64,000 nt of DNA from Nocardia sp. NBC_01327 (GTDB lineage Bacteria > Actinomycetota > Actinomycetes > Mycobacteriales > Mycobacteriaceae): contig NZ_CP108383.1 of NCBI RefSeq assembly GCF_035958815.1, positions 3,224,001 through 3,288,000 of the forward strand, given 5' to 3'. Both the position numbers and the translations under genes were made by a program. Below, in pieces: positions 43,382 to 51,979 of the stretch. Every line of letters begins with the position of its first letter. Position 1 is the stretch's first letter. The notes below the pieces were generated by a model, which had not been told where the DNA came from, ran no database searches, and saw only the letters and a program-made list of their open reading frames with translations.

Positions 43382-44974
43382 ATGGCGGACTACATCATCA
43401 TCGGATCCGGGAGTGCCGGGGCGATAATCGCTCGCCGGCTGGCCGATACCGGTGCCGACGTCACGCTGATCGAGGCGGGCCGGCGCGATAACACCCGGCT
43501 GGTGCGCAAGCCGGGCATGATCGGCCCGCTGCACAGCGTGCCGCAGCTGAAGAAGATGGTCGACTGGGGGCACTACACCGTCGAGCAGAAGCATGCGCTG
43601 GGCCGCACGATTCCGCAGACGCACGGCAAGGTGGTCGGCGGTTCGAGCTCGGTCAACGGCATGGTGTTCGTGCGCGGCAATCGGCGCAACTTCGACGATT
43701 GGTCCGCGGCGGGCAATACCGGCTGGTCGTACGACGAGGTGCTGCCGAGCTTCAAGAAGTTCGAATCCTTCGAGGACGGCGCGAACCGGTTCCGCGGTGA
43801 TTCGGGTCCGATCAAGGTGATCCGCGCCCGTGACCTGCGGCCCGCGTCCGAGTCGTTCATGCAGGCGCTGGTCGAAACCACCGGCGCGGCAATCAATCCC
43901 GATTACAACGGCGCGGAGCAGGACGGCGTCTCGATCCTGCAGCAGAGCAACAGCAACGGCTTGCGCTACAGCACCGCGGTCGGATACCTCGACGATCGAC
44001 CGAAAACCCTTACGGTACTGCCGAATACGCAGGTCGTGCGCATTCTGATCGAGAACGGCCGCGCCACCGGCGTGGAGTACCGGACCGCGCACGGCACCGA
44101 GGTGCTGCGTGCCGAGCGCGAAGTCATCGTCAGCGCAGGCACATTCGGCTCTCCGCAGCTGCTCATGCTCTCGGGCATCGGACCGGCCGACCATCTGCGC
44201 GCCTTCGGCATCGACGTCGTCGCCGATCTCCCGGTGGGCGACAATCTGCACGACCATCTGTTCGTGCCGATGTCCTTCGCCATGCCGACCGCCGTGAACC
44301 GTTCGGCGCCAGGGTATTTCGCCCGCGCCTTCATGCGGGAGTCCCTGCGCAACAACAGCACCTGGCTGGCCCGCAGCGTCTTCGAAGCGGTCGCGTTCCT
44401 GCGCACCCCGTATGCCGCGGAGGCGCCCGATCTGCAACTGCACGTGCTGCCGTGGGGCTATCCCGGCCCGAATCAGGACGCCCCGATCCGCCACACCCCC
44501 GATCCGCGCCGATCATTGACCGTCCTGGTCACCATGATCTACCCGCAGAGCCGCGGCACCCTGCGACTGACCTCGGCCGACCCCACCGCCGCGCCCGCCA
44601 TCGACCCCAACTACCTCGCCGAGCAGCAGGACCTGAACACCCTGGTGCACGGCATGGAACTGACCCGGGAAATCATGGCCGCGAAATCGATCGCCGCCGA
44701 CGTGGACGCTGAAATCTCCCCCGGCACCGAGTATCCCGGCCGCGCCGAGCTGGCCGCAGAGGTCCCGAACCGCGCCACCACCGTCTACCACCCCGTCGGC
44801 ACCTGCCGCATGGGCGTGGACGAGCGTGCGGTGGTCGACCCCTTGCTGCGGGTGCGCGGAGTGGAGGGCCTGCGCGTCGCCGACGCCTCGATCATGCCCA
44901 GCATCGTCGGCGGCAATACCAACGCCGCCACCATGATGATCGGCGAACACGCTGCCTCGATCATCCTGGCCTGA
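43382..44974 (+). CDS. GMC family FAD oxidoreductase (choline dehydrogenase-like)
   Basis: A 530-residue flavoprotein. The FAD loop IIIGSGSAGAIIARRL is at the N-terminus, GMC signature 1 is HGKVVGGSSSVNGMVFVRG, signature 2 is GTFGSPQLLMLSGIGP, and the catalytic His/Asn region ends with YHPVGTCRMG and SIMPSIVGGNTNAATMMIGE. It oxidises an alcohol to an aldehyde or ketone. ATG at 43382, with a GTG two codons before. No glycine-betaine genes adjoin, so choline is not implied. Its 5' flank is the truncated gene. Confidence 0.9.
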   Translation: MADYIIIGSGSAGAIIARRLADTGADVTLIEAGRRDNTRLVRKPGMIGPLHSVPQLKKMVDWGHYTVEQKHALGRTIPQTHGKVVGGSSSVNGMVFVRGNRRNFDDWSAAGNTGWSYDEVLPSFKKFESFEDGANRFRGDSGPIKVIRARDLRPASESFMQALVETTGAAINPDYNGAEQDGVSILQQSNSNGLRYSTAVGYLDDRPKTLTVLPNTQVVRILIENGRATGVEYRTAHGTEVLRAEREVIVSAGTFGSPQLLMLSGIGPADHLRAFGIDVVADLPVGDNLHDHLFVPMSFAMPTAVNRSAPGYFARAFMRESLRNNSTWLARSVFEAVAFLRTPYAAEAPDLQLHVLPWGYPGPNQDAPIRHTPDPRRSLTVLVTMIYPQSRGTLRLTSADPTAAPAIDPNYLAEQQDLNTLVHGMELTREIMAAKSIAADVDAEISPGTEYPGRAELAAEVPNRATTVYHPVGTCRMGVDERAVVDPLLRVRGVEGLRVADASIMPSIVGGNTNAATMMIGEHAASIILA

Positions 44975-45023
44975 ACCACTTCCGCCGGTCACAGGGTGAA
45001 TTGTGTTGTGCCGGTGACGGAAA

Positions 45024-45056
45024 CGCCCGGATCGGCGTGGTATGCCGGGCCGGGCG
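45024..45056. terminator. Weak hairpin between GMC and small secreted protein genes
   Basis: CGCCCGG (45024-45030) and CCGGGCG (45050-45056) pair over a 19-base loop in the convergent gap. Long loop, so low confidence. Confidence 0.3.
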
Positions 45057-45069
45057 CTGTCGTACTACG

Positions 45070-45372
45070 TCAGTTGATGGTGAAGCTGCCGGCCATCGGG
45101 GGAGTGTCGCTTGCTCCGGCGGCTACGGTGCCGATGGGATCGCCCGAGCAGTCGCCGCTGGCGTAGAAGGTGGCGTCCTGGTCGGTGGAGTTCGCCACCA
45201 CAGTGCTGCTCTCGTCGGTCAGCTTGATCCGGACGCATCCGGTCGGATCGACGAGGACCCTGCCGTTCTCGACGAGCGTTCCGGTTGCCGCACCGGCGGT
45301 TCCGGGTGCGAGCACCGCGACCATTCCGGCCACTGCGGCGGCGCCCAGCAGTCCAGCAATGCGCAACTTCAT
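45070..45372 (-). CDS. Small secreted protein, two cysteines, unknown function
   Basis: A 100-residue exported protein. ATG at 45372 with GGAGG upstream. A signal peptide of ~28 residues (MKLRIAGLLGAAAVAGMVAV, ending AGA). The mature ~70 residues are beta-rich with two Cys (PTGCVRIKL and SGDCSGDP), likely one disulfide. No family recognised; many Nocardia-type genomes encode such small secreted beta proteins. Alone between convergent GMC and tetR genes. Confidence 0.75.
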   Translation of the reverse strand: MKLRIAGLLGAAAVAGMVAVLAPGTAGAATGTLVENGRVLVDPTGCVRIKLTDESSTVVANSTDQDATFYASGDCSGDPIGTVAAGASDTPPMAGSFTIN

Positions 45373-45495
45373 TGAATCCTCCGTGGTGAATCTGCACCCG
45401 ATGACTCCGGGCACCATGATCCCGGCAATCTATCGTGGCCCGGTGTGCCGCCGTGTATCCACGAGAATACGGTGGCGTTTCCGCGAGCTGTGAAC

Positions 45496-46089
45496 TCAGG
45501 CGATGCCGTCCTTGAGGCTCTGCAGGCCGATGTCGACGAGGCGGGAGAGTTCCTGGACATTGAGATCGCCCCTGGCGAACCAGGTTTCGGTGGCGGTGAA
45601 CATGACCGCGGCGACGCACTGGGCGGTGATGGAGATCTGATAGGCGTCATCGGAGTCGGGGGCGGCGCCGGTGCGGTCCAGAAGGAACTGGGCTATCTCG
45701 CGGGAGAATTCGGCCTGCACCGTTTTGATGTGCGACTGGACGAGGTCCTGCTCCAGATGGTTGCTGCGCAGGATGGCGATCTGGTGCAGTGCGGCGTCGT
45801 ACGGGAAGGATTCGACGGCAATGCGGACCGAGGTGGTGACCGGTTCGCCGGGCGGGCGCAGGGACAGGGCCTGGCGGAACCAGTCCAGCCGGGCGTCGTA
45901 ATCGGCGAACAGCACATGCTGCTTCGAGGGGAAGTGGCGGTAGAAGGTTCGTTCCGTCACGCCCGCGTCGGCGGCGATATCGGCGATCGTCGTCGCCTCC
46001 ACGCCGTGTTCGAGGAAGCGCGCCAGCGCGGCATGCTGCAGCGTGGAGCGGGTGCGCTCGGCTTTGGAGGGTGACGGCGCGGCGGGCAT
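45496..46089 (-). CDS. TetR family regulator (operon with FAD oxidoreductase)
   Basis: A 197-residue TetR protein from the ATG at 46089 (an ATG at 46098 is possible). HTH at ~15-58: TTIADIAADAGVTERTFYRHFPSKQHVLF, a mycobacterial-type recognition helix. It lies downstream of the FAD oxidoreductase by about 10-20 bp on the same strand. The twin sites at 47701-47744 upstream of that operon are its probable targets, giving autorepression. Confidence 0.9.
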   Translation of the reverse strand: MPAAPSPSKAERTRSTLQHAALARFLEHGVEATTIADIAADAGVTERTFYRHFPSKQHVLFADYDARLDWFRQALSLRPPGEPVTTSVRIAVESFPYDAALHQIAILRSNHLEQDLVQSHIKTVQAEFSREIAQFLLDRTGAAPDSDDAYQISITAQCVAAVMFTATETWFARGDLNVQELSRLVDIGLQSLKDGIA

Positions 46090-46107
46090 AGACCGCATTC
46101 TAGGGTC

Positions 46108-47670
46108 CTACTTCGCCGCATCCAGCGCACGGTGCGCGGCGTTGTAGCCGGGGATGAACGAGACCGACGGACCACCGTGGCATCCGGCGCTGCCGAGGTA
46201 GAGCCCGGTGACGGGCAGGGGCAGGTCCCGGAAACCGGTCGGCCCGGGGCGGCCGGGGCCCATCTGCTCGGGGTGGACCAGGCCGTGGCAGTAGTCGCCG
46301 CCCGGAGCGCCGAACATCCGATCCATGTGTCGCGGGGTGAAGACAATTTGCCGGGCGATCAGGTCCTTGAAATTCGGTGCGAGGGTGCAGATTCGGGCTG
46401 TGACCCGCTGTGCCATCTCGGCCCTCAGCCGCGCGTAGTCCTCCCGCTGCCCCTCGATGGGGAACCAGAGCGCGAATGCGGAGGCAGCATGTTTGCCCGC
46501 GGGCGCGACCGAGGGATCGTGGACCGAGGGCAGTTGCAGGACTACCGCCGGGTCGTGGGGCACTGTGCCCCGCCGGCAATCCTCCCACTGCTGTTGCAGC
46601 TCTTCGGGAGTGCTGTAGAGGCCGATCGCCGACTGCATGGCCGGATCGTTGAGCACCTCATACGGCGCGGCGAACTCCGGGATGCCGTCGAGCGCGAAAT
46701 GCAGTTGCAGATAGCTGCCGCGGTGGTCGGTGCGAGCGAATCGGGACAGCGTGTCCGCGGGCACCACCTCCGGATCCAGCAGCTGTCCGACGGTGAGATC
46801 CGGTGCGATACAGGACACTACGATCGGCGCGGTGACCTCGCCGCCGTCGCCGGTGCGCACCCCGGTCACCCGCTTTCCATCGGTGAGTATCCGAGTCACC
46901 GGGGTGCGCAACCGGACCTGTCCACCGGCTGTTTCGAATCTTTCCCGCAGATGTGTTGTCAACGCGCCGATTCCGCCCCGGATCTTGCGCATCAGGGTGC
47001 CGTCGCCCTCGGGCGTGGCCAGTCCGAACGCCAATGCCATTGCGGTGCCAGGTGTTTCAGGTCCGCGAAATGTCATGTTCAGCCCGAGGAAGGACATCAT
47101 TCCGCGCAGCGCCCCGGTCTTGTCGCTGCGCGGTACATAGCGGTCGAGAACCTCCGACAGAGACCCGAACAGCATTTCGGAGATCGCCGCGCGTTCGAAT
47201 TCGTTTATCGCGCAGGCGAACATCTCGTCGATGGTCTTCGGTTCCCGCCGGATCTCGAACCGGCCGAGTGCCCGGGCCGGAGCCTGCGCCCACGCCATCA
47301 GCCCGGCGAGCCCGGTCAGCACCTCGCTGCCGTGCACGGCGCTCACATGCTCGAGCAATGTCATCGGATCGGTGTAGTAGATGAACGGCGGGTCGCCTCT
47401 GCCGAGCGTCGACACCGACATGACCTCGAGCGGCACGGCGGGCACCGCATCGAGTGCCAGTTCGGCGCTGAGTTGCGCGGAGGTGGGGAATTGTTCGGAT
47501 CCGGCGATCTCGAATCGATACCCGTCGATCAGCTCCACCGTGGAGGCCATTCCGCCCGAATAGTGGTTGGACTCGAGGCATATCGTCCGCAGTCCGGCGT
47601 GCTGCAGTATCGCCGCGGCCGCCAATCCGTTGTGCCCGGCCCCGATCACGATCGCGTCATAGTCCGACAT
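46108..47670 (-). CDS. FAD-dependent oxidoreductase, phytoene desaturase-like
   Basis: A 520-residue amine-oxidase/desaturase-fold flavoprotein. The dinucleotide loop IVIGAGHNGLAAAAILQHAG starts the chain, and a C-terminal GLYLGSAGCHGGPSVSFIPG resembles the FAD-closing motif of CrtI/retinol-saturase relatives. Actinobacteria have many of these outside carotenoid clusters; no isoprenoid gene is nearby, so the substrate is open. ATG at 47670. First gene of the tetR operon, opposite a DUF2834-like membrane protein with shared operators. Confidence 0.85.
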   Translation of the reverse strand: MSDYDAIVIGAGHNGLAAAAILQHAGLRTICLESNHYSGGMASTVELIDGYRFEIAGSEQFPTSAQLSAELALDAVPAVPLEVMSVSTLGRGDPPFIYYTDPMTLLEHVSAVHGSEVLTGLAGLMAWAQAPARALGRFEIRREPKTIDEMFACAINEFERAAISEMLFGSLSEVLDRYVPRSDKTGALRGMMSFLGLNMTFRGPETPGTAMALAFGLATPEGDGTLMRKIRGGIGALTTHLRERFETAGGQVRLRTPVTRILTDGKRVTGVRTGDGGEVTAPIVVSCIAPDLTVGQLLDPEVVPADTLSRFARTDHRGSYLQLHFALDGIPEFAAPYEVLNDPAMQSAIGLYSTPEELQQQWEDCRRGTVPHDPAVVLQLPSVHDPSVAPAGKHAASAFALWFPIEGQREDYARLRAEMAQRVTARICTLAPNFKDLIARQIVFTPRHMDRMFGAPGGDYCHGLVHPEQMGPGRPGPTGFRDLPLPVTGLYLGSAGCHGGPSVSFIPGYNAAHRALDAAK

Positions 47671-47700
47671 AAGCCGAACGGTCCCACCGGATCAGAAAAA

Positions 47701-47714
47701 TGTCAACAGTGACA
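47701..47714. promoter_or_regulatory. TetR-type operator, copy 1
   Basis: TGTCAACAGTGACA: 5-bp inverted arms TGTCA/TGACA around 4 bases. Copy 2 starts exactly 30 bp later. Confidence 0.75.
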
Positions 47715-47730
47715 AAACATCTGCCAAATC

Positions 47731-47744
47731 TGTCATGAGTGACA
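47731..47744. promoter_or_regulatory. TetR-type operator, copy 2
   Basis: TGTCATGAGTGACA: same arms as copy 1. It lies 12 bases before the TAGAAT -10 box of the DUF2834-like gene, so it covers its -35 region. Occupation would block that promoter. Confidence 0.75.
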
Positions 47745-47755
47745 CTTTCCGGCTC

Positions 47756-47761
47756 TAGAAT
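47756..47761 (+). promoter_or_regulatory. -10 element for leaderless DUF2834-like transcript
   Basis: TAGAAT six bases before the ATG at 47768; no ribosome-binding site. Fits a leaderless start. Confidence 0.5.
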
Positions 47762-47767
47762 CCGCCC

Positions 47768-48253
47768 ATGTACGTTCTCAGCCTGCTCGTCCACGCGATT
47801 CTCGGGATCGCTGTCATCGCCTGGATCATCGGCGAGAACCGAGCGCTGTTCGTCTCGGTACCGGGGCGGCCGCGCATCAGCGCGGTCGAACTCGCCTACT
47901 GGGCAATTGGTGTGGCCTCGGTGGTACTGGGGTGGTACTTCAATATCCGCTTCGTGCTCGAGTACCACCACGCCGGCACGAATCCCCTCTGGGGGCCGGG
48001 CGCCAGCTGGGCGGAATACATCTATCTCATGTTCCCCAACTGGGCCGCCGACTCCGCATCCCAGGATTACGTCTTCCTCAATGTCCTGATTCTGCCGATC
48101 ATGTCGATCGCGGGCGGCCTCCGTAAGGGCCTGCCCAAACCGTGGCTCTTCTTCGTCAGCAGCCTGTTCACCAGTGCTGCCTTCGGATTCGTGCTCTATC
48201 TGATCATCGCCGAACGGCAGCGGCGCGCCCGTCCGGCGCACACTGCGGTGTAG
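47768..48253 (+). CDS. DUF2834-like membrane protein
   Basis: A 161-residue protein with four membrane segments (~5-24, 42-62, 97-115, 124-148). YVFLNVLILPIMSIAGGLRKG and PKPWLFFVSSLFTSAAFGF match the DUF2834 pattern as I recall it. Function unknown. Divergent from the FAD oxidoreductase/tetR operon, with two operators in the gap, so all three form one regulon, perhaps for a lipophilic substrate at the membrane (inference). Confidence 0.7.
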   Translation: MYVLSLLVHAILGIAVIAWIIGENRALFVSVPGRPRISAVELAYWAIGVASVVLGWYFNIRFVLEYHHAGTNPLWGPGASWAEYIYLMFPNWAADSASQDYVFLNVLILPIMSIAGGLRKGLPKPWLFFVSSLFTSAAFGFVLYLIIAERQRRARPAHTAV

Positions 48254-48375
48254 TGGAGTCAATTCCGCTCGCCCGCAGGGTATTTCCCCCGGCTCGAGCT
48301 GATCGCAACCGTTGACTCCGCCCGCGTCCGGCGGGATGGTGCAGGACATTCACGTCCGCACAGAAACGGGAGACG

Positions 48376-49590
48376 ATGGCATCGAACCCACTGCATCTCG
48401 GCGTCGCGCTCGACGGAGCCGGCTGGCATCCGGCCGCCTGGCGGGAGCCGAATTCGCGGCCCGCCGAATTGTTCGGCCCCGGGTACTGGACGGATCTGGT
48501 CGCCACCGCGGAACGCGGCCTGCTCGATTTCGTGAGCATCGAGGACAGTCTGACCCTGCCCGGTGTGCCGCACACACCCTCCGATGACGCCGTCGACCGT
48601 GTCCGGGCCCGGATCGACGCGGGCCTGATCGCCGCGCGGGTGGCCCCGATCACCCGGCATATCGGGCTCATTCCGACGGTGACCGCGACGCATACCGAAC
48701 CGTTCCATGTCTCCACCGCGATCGCCACCCTCGACTACACCTCGCGCGGCCGGGCGGGCTGGCAGGTGCGGGTATCGGGCACCGCCGAGGAGGCCGCGCA
48801 CTTCGGGCGGCGCGAATTCAGAGAGCTCACCCCTGCCGAAATCGCGGAAGCGGTGGCCTCCGGGACGTTTCCGGGCCAGGTGCACGAGCTGTTCGACGAG
48901 GCCGCCGACGCCGTCGAGGTGGTCCGGCGACTGTGGGACAGCTGGGAGGACGATGCCGAGATCCGTGACGTGGGCGCCCGTCGCTTCATCGACCGCGACA
49001 AACTGCACCGCGCCGACTTCGAGGGCCGCTTCTTCAGCGTGCGCGGACCGTCCATCACACCGCGCCCGCCGCAGGGGCAGCCGGTGGTGACCGCCCTGGC
49101 GCACGCCCCGCTGATCTACGAATTCGCCGCCCGCGGTGCGGATCTGGTGTTCGTCACCCCGGGTCGTGCGAGCGGCCCCCGTGCCCTCGTGGACGAGGTC
49201 GCCGCCGCCGCGGCACGCGTCCACCGCGCCGGTGAACCGCTGCGCGTCTATGCCGATCTGGTGGTCTTCCTCGATACCGAGCAGGAGACCGGCCCGCAGC
49301 GCCTGGCACGCCTGAACGCACTCGCCGGAGCCGAATTCACCTCCGATGCGGCGATTTTCGCGGGCAGCGCCGAGGAGCTCGCCGATCTGCTCACCGCCTG
49401 GAGCGCGGAGGGCGCCGACGGATTCCGAGTGCGGCCCGGTGTGGCGGTCGATGATCTGGCCGCCCTCGCCGACCGTCTCGTCCCCGTTCTGCAAGACCGG
49501 GGCGTTTTCCGCACCGGCTATCCCGAGGGTTCGCTGCGCGCACTGCTCGGTCTGCCCTCCGACGTTCCCAACCGCTACGCGACTGCCTGA
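48376..49590 (+). CDS. LLM class FMN-dependent monooxygenase (NtaA/SnaA/DszA-like), first
   Basis: A 404-residue luciferase-like protein. Residues near the start (LHLGVALDGAGWHPAAWRE) and DFVSIEDSLTLPG match the NtaA/SnaA/DszA group. AGWQVRVSGTAEEAAHFG and SWEDDAEI follow, then a variable insert and the FEGRFFSVRGP strand. Such enzymes use reduced flavin to oxidise C-S or C-N bonds. GGGAG site before the ATG. First gene of an 11-gene block with gaps of 30 bp or less, ending at 59835. No flavin reductase is encoded nearby, so FMNH2 must come from elsewhere. Confidence 0.85.
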   Translation: MASNPLHLGVALDGAGWHPAAWREPNSRPAELFGPGYWTDLVATAERGLLDFVSIEDSLTLPGVPHTPSDDAVDRVRARIDAGLIAARVAPITRHIGLIPTVTATHTEPFHVSTAIATLDYTSRGRAGWQVRVSGTAEEAAHFGRREFRELTPAEIAEAVASGTFPGQVHELFDEAADAVEVVRRLWDSWEDDAEIRDVGARRFIDRDKLHRADFEGRFFSVRGPSITPRPPQGQPVVTALAHAPLIYEFAARGADLVFVTPGRASGPRALVDEVAAAAARVHRAGEPLRVYADLVVFLDTEQETGPQRLARLNALAGAEFTSDAAIFAGSAEELADLLTAWSAEGADGFRVRPGVAVDDLAALADRLVPVLQDRGVFRTGYPEGSLRALLGLPSDVPNRYATA

Positions 49591-49601
49591 GCGAGGTCAT
49601 C

Positions 49602-50969
49602 ATGAGCACTCCCCGTAAGCAGGTCATCCTGGGTGCCTACCTCGGCGGCGTCAATCACCACACCGCCTGGTGGCATCCCGAGGCCGGCAGCCAAATCGAT
49701 TTCAGCAGTTTCGAACACACCGCGAGAACCGCCGAGCGCGGCAAGTTCGACTTCTTCTTCCTCGCGGAAGGTCTCATCCTGCGTGAACGCGCGGGCCAGA
49801 TCTTCGATCAGGATATTATCGGCCGCCCCGACACCTTCACCGTGCTGGCGTCGCTGGCGGCGGTCACCGAGCATCTCGGCCTGGCGGGCACCATCAATGC
49901 CACCTTCAACGAACCGTACGAGCTGGCCCGCCGGTTCGCGAGTCTGGATCATCTCTCCGGTGGCCGTGCCGCCTGGAATGTGGTGACGTCCTTCGATGCC
50001 TTCACCGGCCAGAACTTCCGGCGCGGCGGATTCCTCGATCCGGCCGACCGCTATGTGCGGGCCGAGGAGACGCTGAACGCCGTGCGCGCCCTGTGGGATT
50101 CGTGGGATGCCGAGGATGTGGTCGCCGACAAGGAGTCCGGCCGGTTCCTGGCGCGCCCGGATGCCGGGGCATTCGCCTTCCATGGCAATCAGTTCGACAT
50201 TTCCGGTCGCTTCACCGTGCCGCGCAGCCCGCAGGGCCGGCCCGTGGTGCTGCAAGCCGGTGTCTCACCCCAGGGCCGCGCCTTCGCCGCCGCCAATGCC
50301 GATGCCATCTTCTCCCCGTACGGCAAGCTGCCGGAGGCGGCGGATTTCTACCGCGATATCAAGGCGCGGGCGGTGGCGGCGGGACGTGCGGCCGATGACA
50401 TCAAGATCCTGCCCTCGGCGAGTTTCGTGCTCGGCGATACCGAGGCCGACGCGATCGAGAAGTACCACGCTATTCGCAATGAGCAGGTCACCGGCCAGAC
50501 CGCGCTGATCCTGCTGGAGCAGATCTGGAACCGCGATCTGTCCGGTTACGACCCGGAGGGCCCGGTCCCCGATATCGATCCGGATCCCGAGGCCGCGCCG
50601 ATCATTCAGGGCCGCGCCTTCGTGCACCAGGATCGTTTCGGCACGGCCAAGCGTCTGCGCGAGGTCGCCGAGGCCAAGAAGCTCACCCTGCGCGAGGTGG
50701 TGATCGATCAGTTCGAACGCGGCCCCCTGATCGGCACGCCCGCCCAGGTCGCCGAGCAGATCGATACCTTCGTCCAGAACGACGGCTCGGACGGTTTCAT
50801 CATCGGATCCCACCTGGTGCCTTCGGGTCTCGACGAATTCGTCGACACGGTGGTGCCGCTCCTGCAGGACCGTGGTGCGCTGCGCGCCGACTACGCCGGG
50901 ACCACACTGCGCGACAACCTCGGCCTGCCGACGGTGCGGTCCGCGGTGTCGAACGCGAAAGGCCTGTGA
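49602..50969 (+). CDS. LLM class FMN-dependent monooxygenase (NtaA/DmoA-like), second
   Basis: A 455-residue protein of the nitrilotriacetate-monooxygenase-like branch, also containing DszA and DmoA (dimethyl-sulfide monooxygenase). Typical strings: GAYLGGVNHHTAWWHPE, FDFFFLAEGL, SGGRAAWNVVTSFDAF, NQFDISGRFTVPRSPQGRPV and LQAGVSPQGRAFAA. It is longer than the first paralogue and closer to the classical group. Start 11 bp after the first LLM gene; stop overlaps the next gene (TGATG). Confidence 0.9.
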   Translation: MSTPRKQVILGAYLGGVNHHTAWWHPEAGSQIDFSSFEHTARTAERGKFDFFFLAEGLILRERAGQIFDQDIIGRPDTFTVLASLAAVTEHLGLAGTINATFNEPYELARRFASLDHLSGGRAAWNVVTSFDAFTGQNFRRGGFLDPADRYVRAEETLNAVRALWDSWDAEDVVADKESGRFLARPDAGAFAFHGNQFDISGRFTVPRSPQGRPVVLQAGVSPQGRAFAAANADAIFSPYGKLPEAADFYRDIKARAVAAGRAADDIKILPSASFVLGDTEADAIEKYHAIRNEQVTGQTALILLEQIWNRDLSGYDPEGPVPDIDPDPEAAPIIQGRAFVHQDRFGTAKRLREVAEAKKLTLREVVIDQFERGPLIGTPAQVAEQIDTFVQNDGSDGFIIGSHLVPSGLDEFVDTVVPLLQDRGALRADYAGTTLRDNLGLPTVRSAVSNAKGL

Positions 50970-51979
50970 TGACAGCGCGATTGCCGATCCTCGATATCTC
51001 ACGCTTTCGCGGTAGCGACACGGAGCGGGCCGCCTTCCTCGACGAGTTGCGGTATGCCGCACATGAAGTCGGCTTCTTCTATGTGGTCGGGCATGGTGTC
51101 CCGGAGGCATTGACCTCCGGAATCTTCGAGGTGGCGCGGGAGTTCTTCGCGCTGCCGCCGCAGCAGCGCCTCGAGATCGAGAATATCCACTCCCCGCAAT
51201 TCCGCGGATACACCTCGACCGGGCACGAATACACCGCGGGCGCACCGGATCGGCGGGAGCAGATCGATATCGGGCCCGAGCGGGAGGCCGTCACCCCGAC
51301 GGCCGGGGATCCCGTCTGGCGGCGGTTGATCGGCCCGAACCAGTGGCCGTCGGCGCTGCCGCAGCTGCGGCAGGTCACGCTGGACTGGCAGGCGGAAGCA
51401 CTCCGGGTGAGCCGGGAGGTATTGCGCGCCTTGGCTGTTGCGCTGGGTCAGGACGAGGGCTACTTCGACGCCTGGTTCGATGCGGAAGCCTCCACGCACG
51501 TGAAGATCATCCACTATCCCGGTCAGGACTCCGCGGGTTCCGACCAGGGCGTGGGCGCCCACAAGGATTACGGCTATCTGGCGCTGCTGCAGCAGGACGA
51601 GGTCGGCGGTCTGCAGGTGCAGGGCCCCGGCGGCTGGATCGATGCGGAGCCGGTGCCGGGCAGCTTCGTGTTCAATATCGGCGAGATGCTGGAGATCGCG
51701 ACCCAGGGATATCTGATCGCGACCAGGCACCGGGTCGTGAGCCCGCCCGCCGGGGTGGACCGCTATTCGGTGCCGTTCTTCCTGGGGCCGCGACTGGACG
51801 CGGTGGTCGAACCGCTGGTGCTCCCGGCGGAGCTGGCCGCGCAGGCGCGCGGGGTGAGCGCGGACGCCGACAATCCGCTGCTGGCGCAATTCGGTGAGAA
51901 CGCCGTAATCGGCTGGCTCCGTTCGCATCCCAAGGTTGCCGAGAAATGGTGGTCCGACGTTCTGGAGGCTCGGTCATGA
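50969..51979 (+). CDS. 2-oxoglutarate/Fe(II) oxygenase, isopenicillin N synthase family
   Basis: A 336-residue non-haem iron oxygenase. All iron ligands are present: His198 and Asp200 in GAHKDYG, His254 in TRHRV, and the 2OG-binding Arg265/Ser267 in RYSVPFF. The DIOX_N domain is the first ~120 residues (RLPILDISRF, HEVGFFYVVGHG). Substrate unknown. Presence beside two LLM monooxygenases and MetY suggests it oxidises a sulfur compound or its alkyl group (inference). Ends overlap both neighbours, so it is translationally coupled. Confidence 0.88.
   Translation: MTARLPILDISRFRGSDTERAAFLDELRYAAHEVGFFYVVGHGVPEALTSGIFEVAREFFALPPQQRLEIENIHSPQFRGYTSTGHEYTAGAPDRREQIDIGPEREAVTPTAGDPVWRRLIGPNQWPSALPQLRQVTLDWQAEALRVSREVLRALAVALGQDEGYFDAWFDAEASTHVKIIHYPGQDSAGSDQGVGAHKDYGYLALLQQDEVGGLQVQGPGGWIDAEPVPGSFVFNIGEMLEIATQGYLIATRHRVVSPPAGVDRYSVPFFLGPRLDAVVEPLVLPAELAAQARGVSADADNPLLAQFGENAVIGWLRSHPKVAEKWWSDVLEARS

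Noticed and set aside
43358..44974. GMC gene starting at 43358
   Set aside because: The FAD loop requires a start just before MADYIIIG at 43382.
46132..47712. 526-codon plus-strand frame
   Set aside because: Antisense of the FAD oxidoreductase, whose FAD motif is unambiguous.
48254..48375. SAM riboswitch before the metY cluster
   Set aside because: Only 122 bases; no S-box or SAM-II/SAM-IV pattern seen, and the sole long-range pairing is weakly supported.
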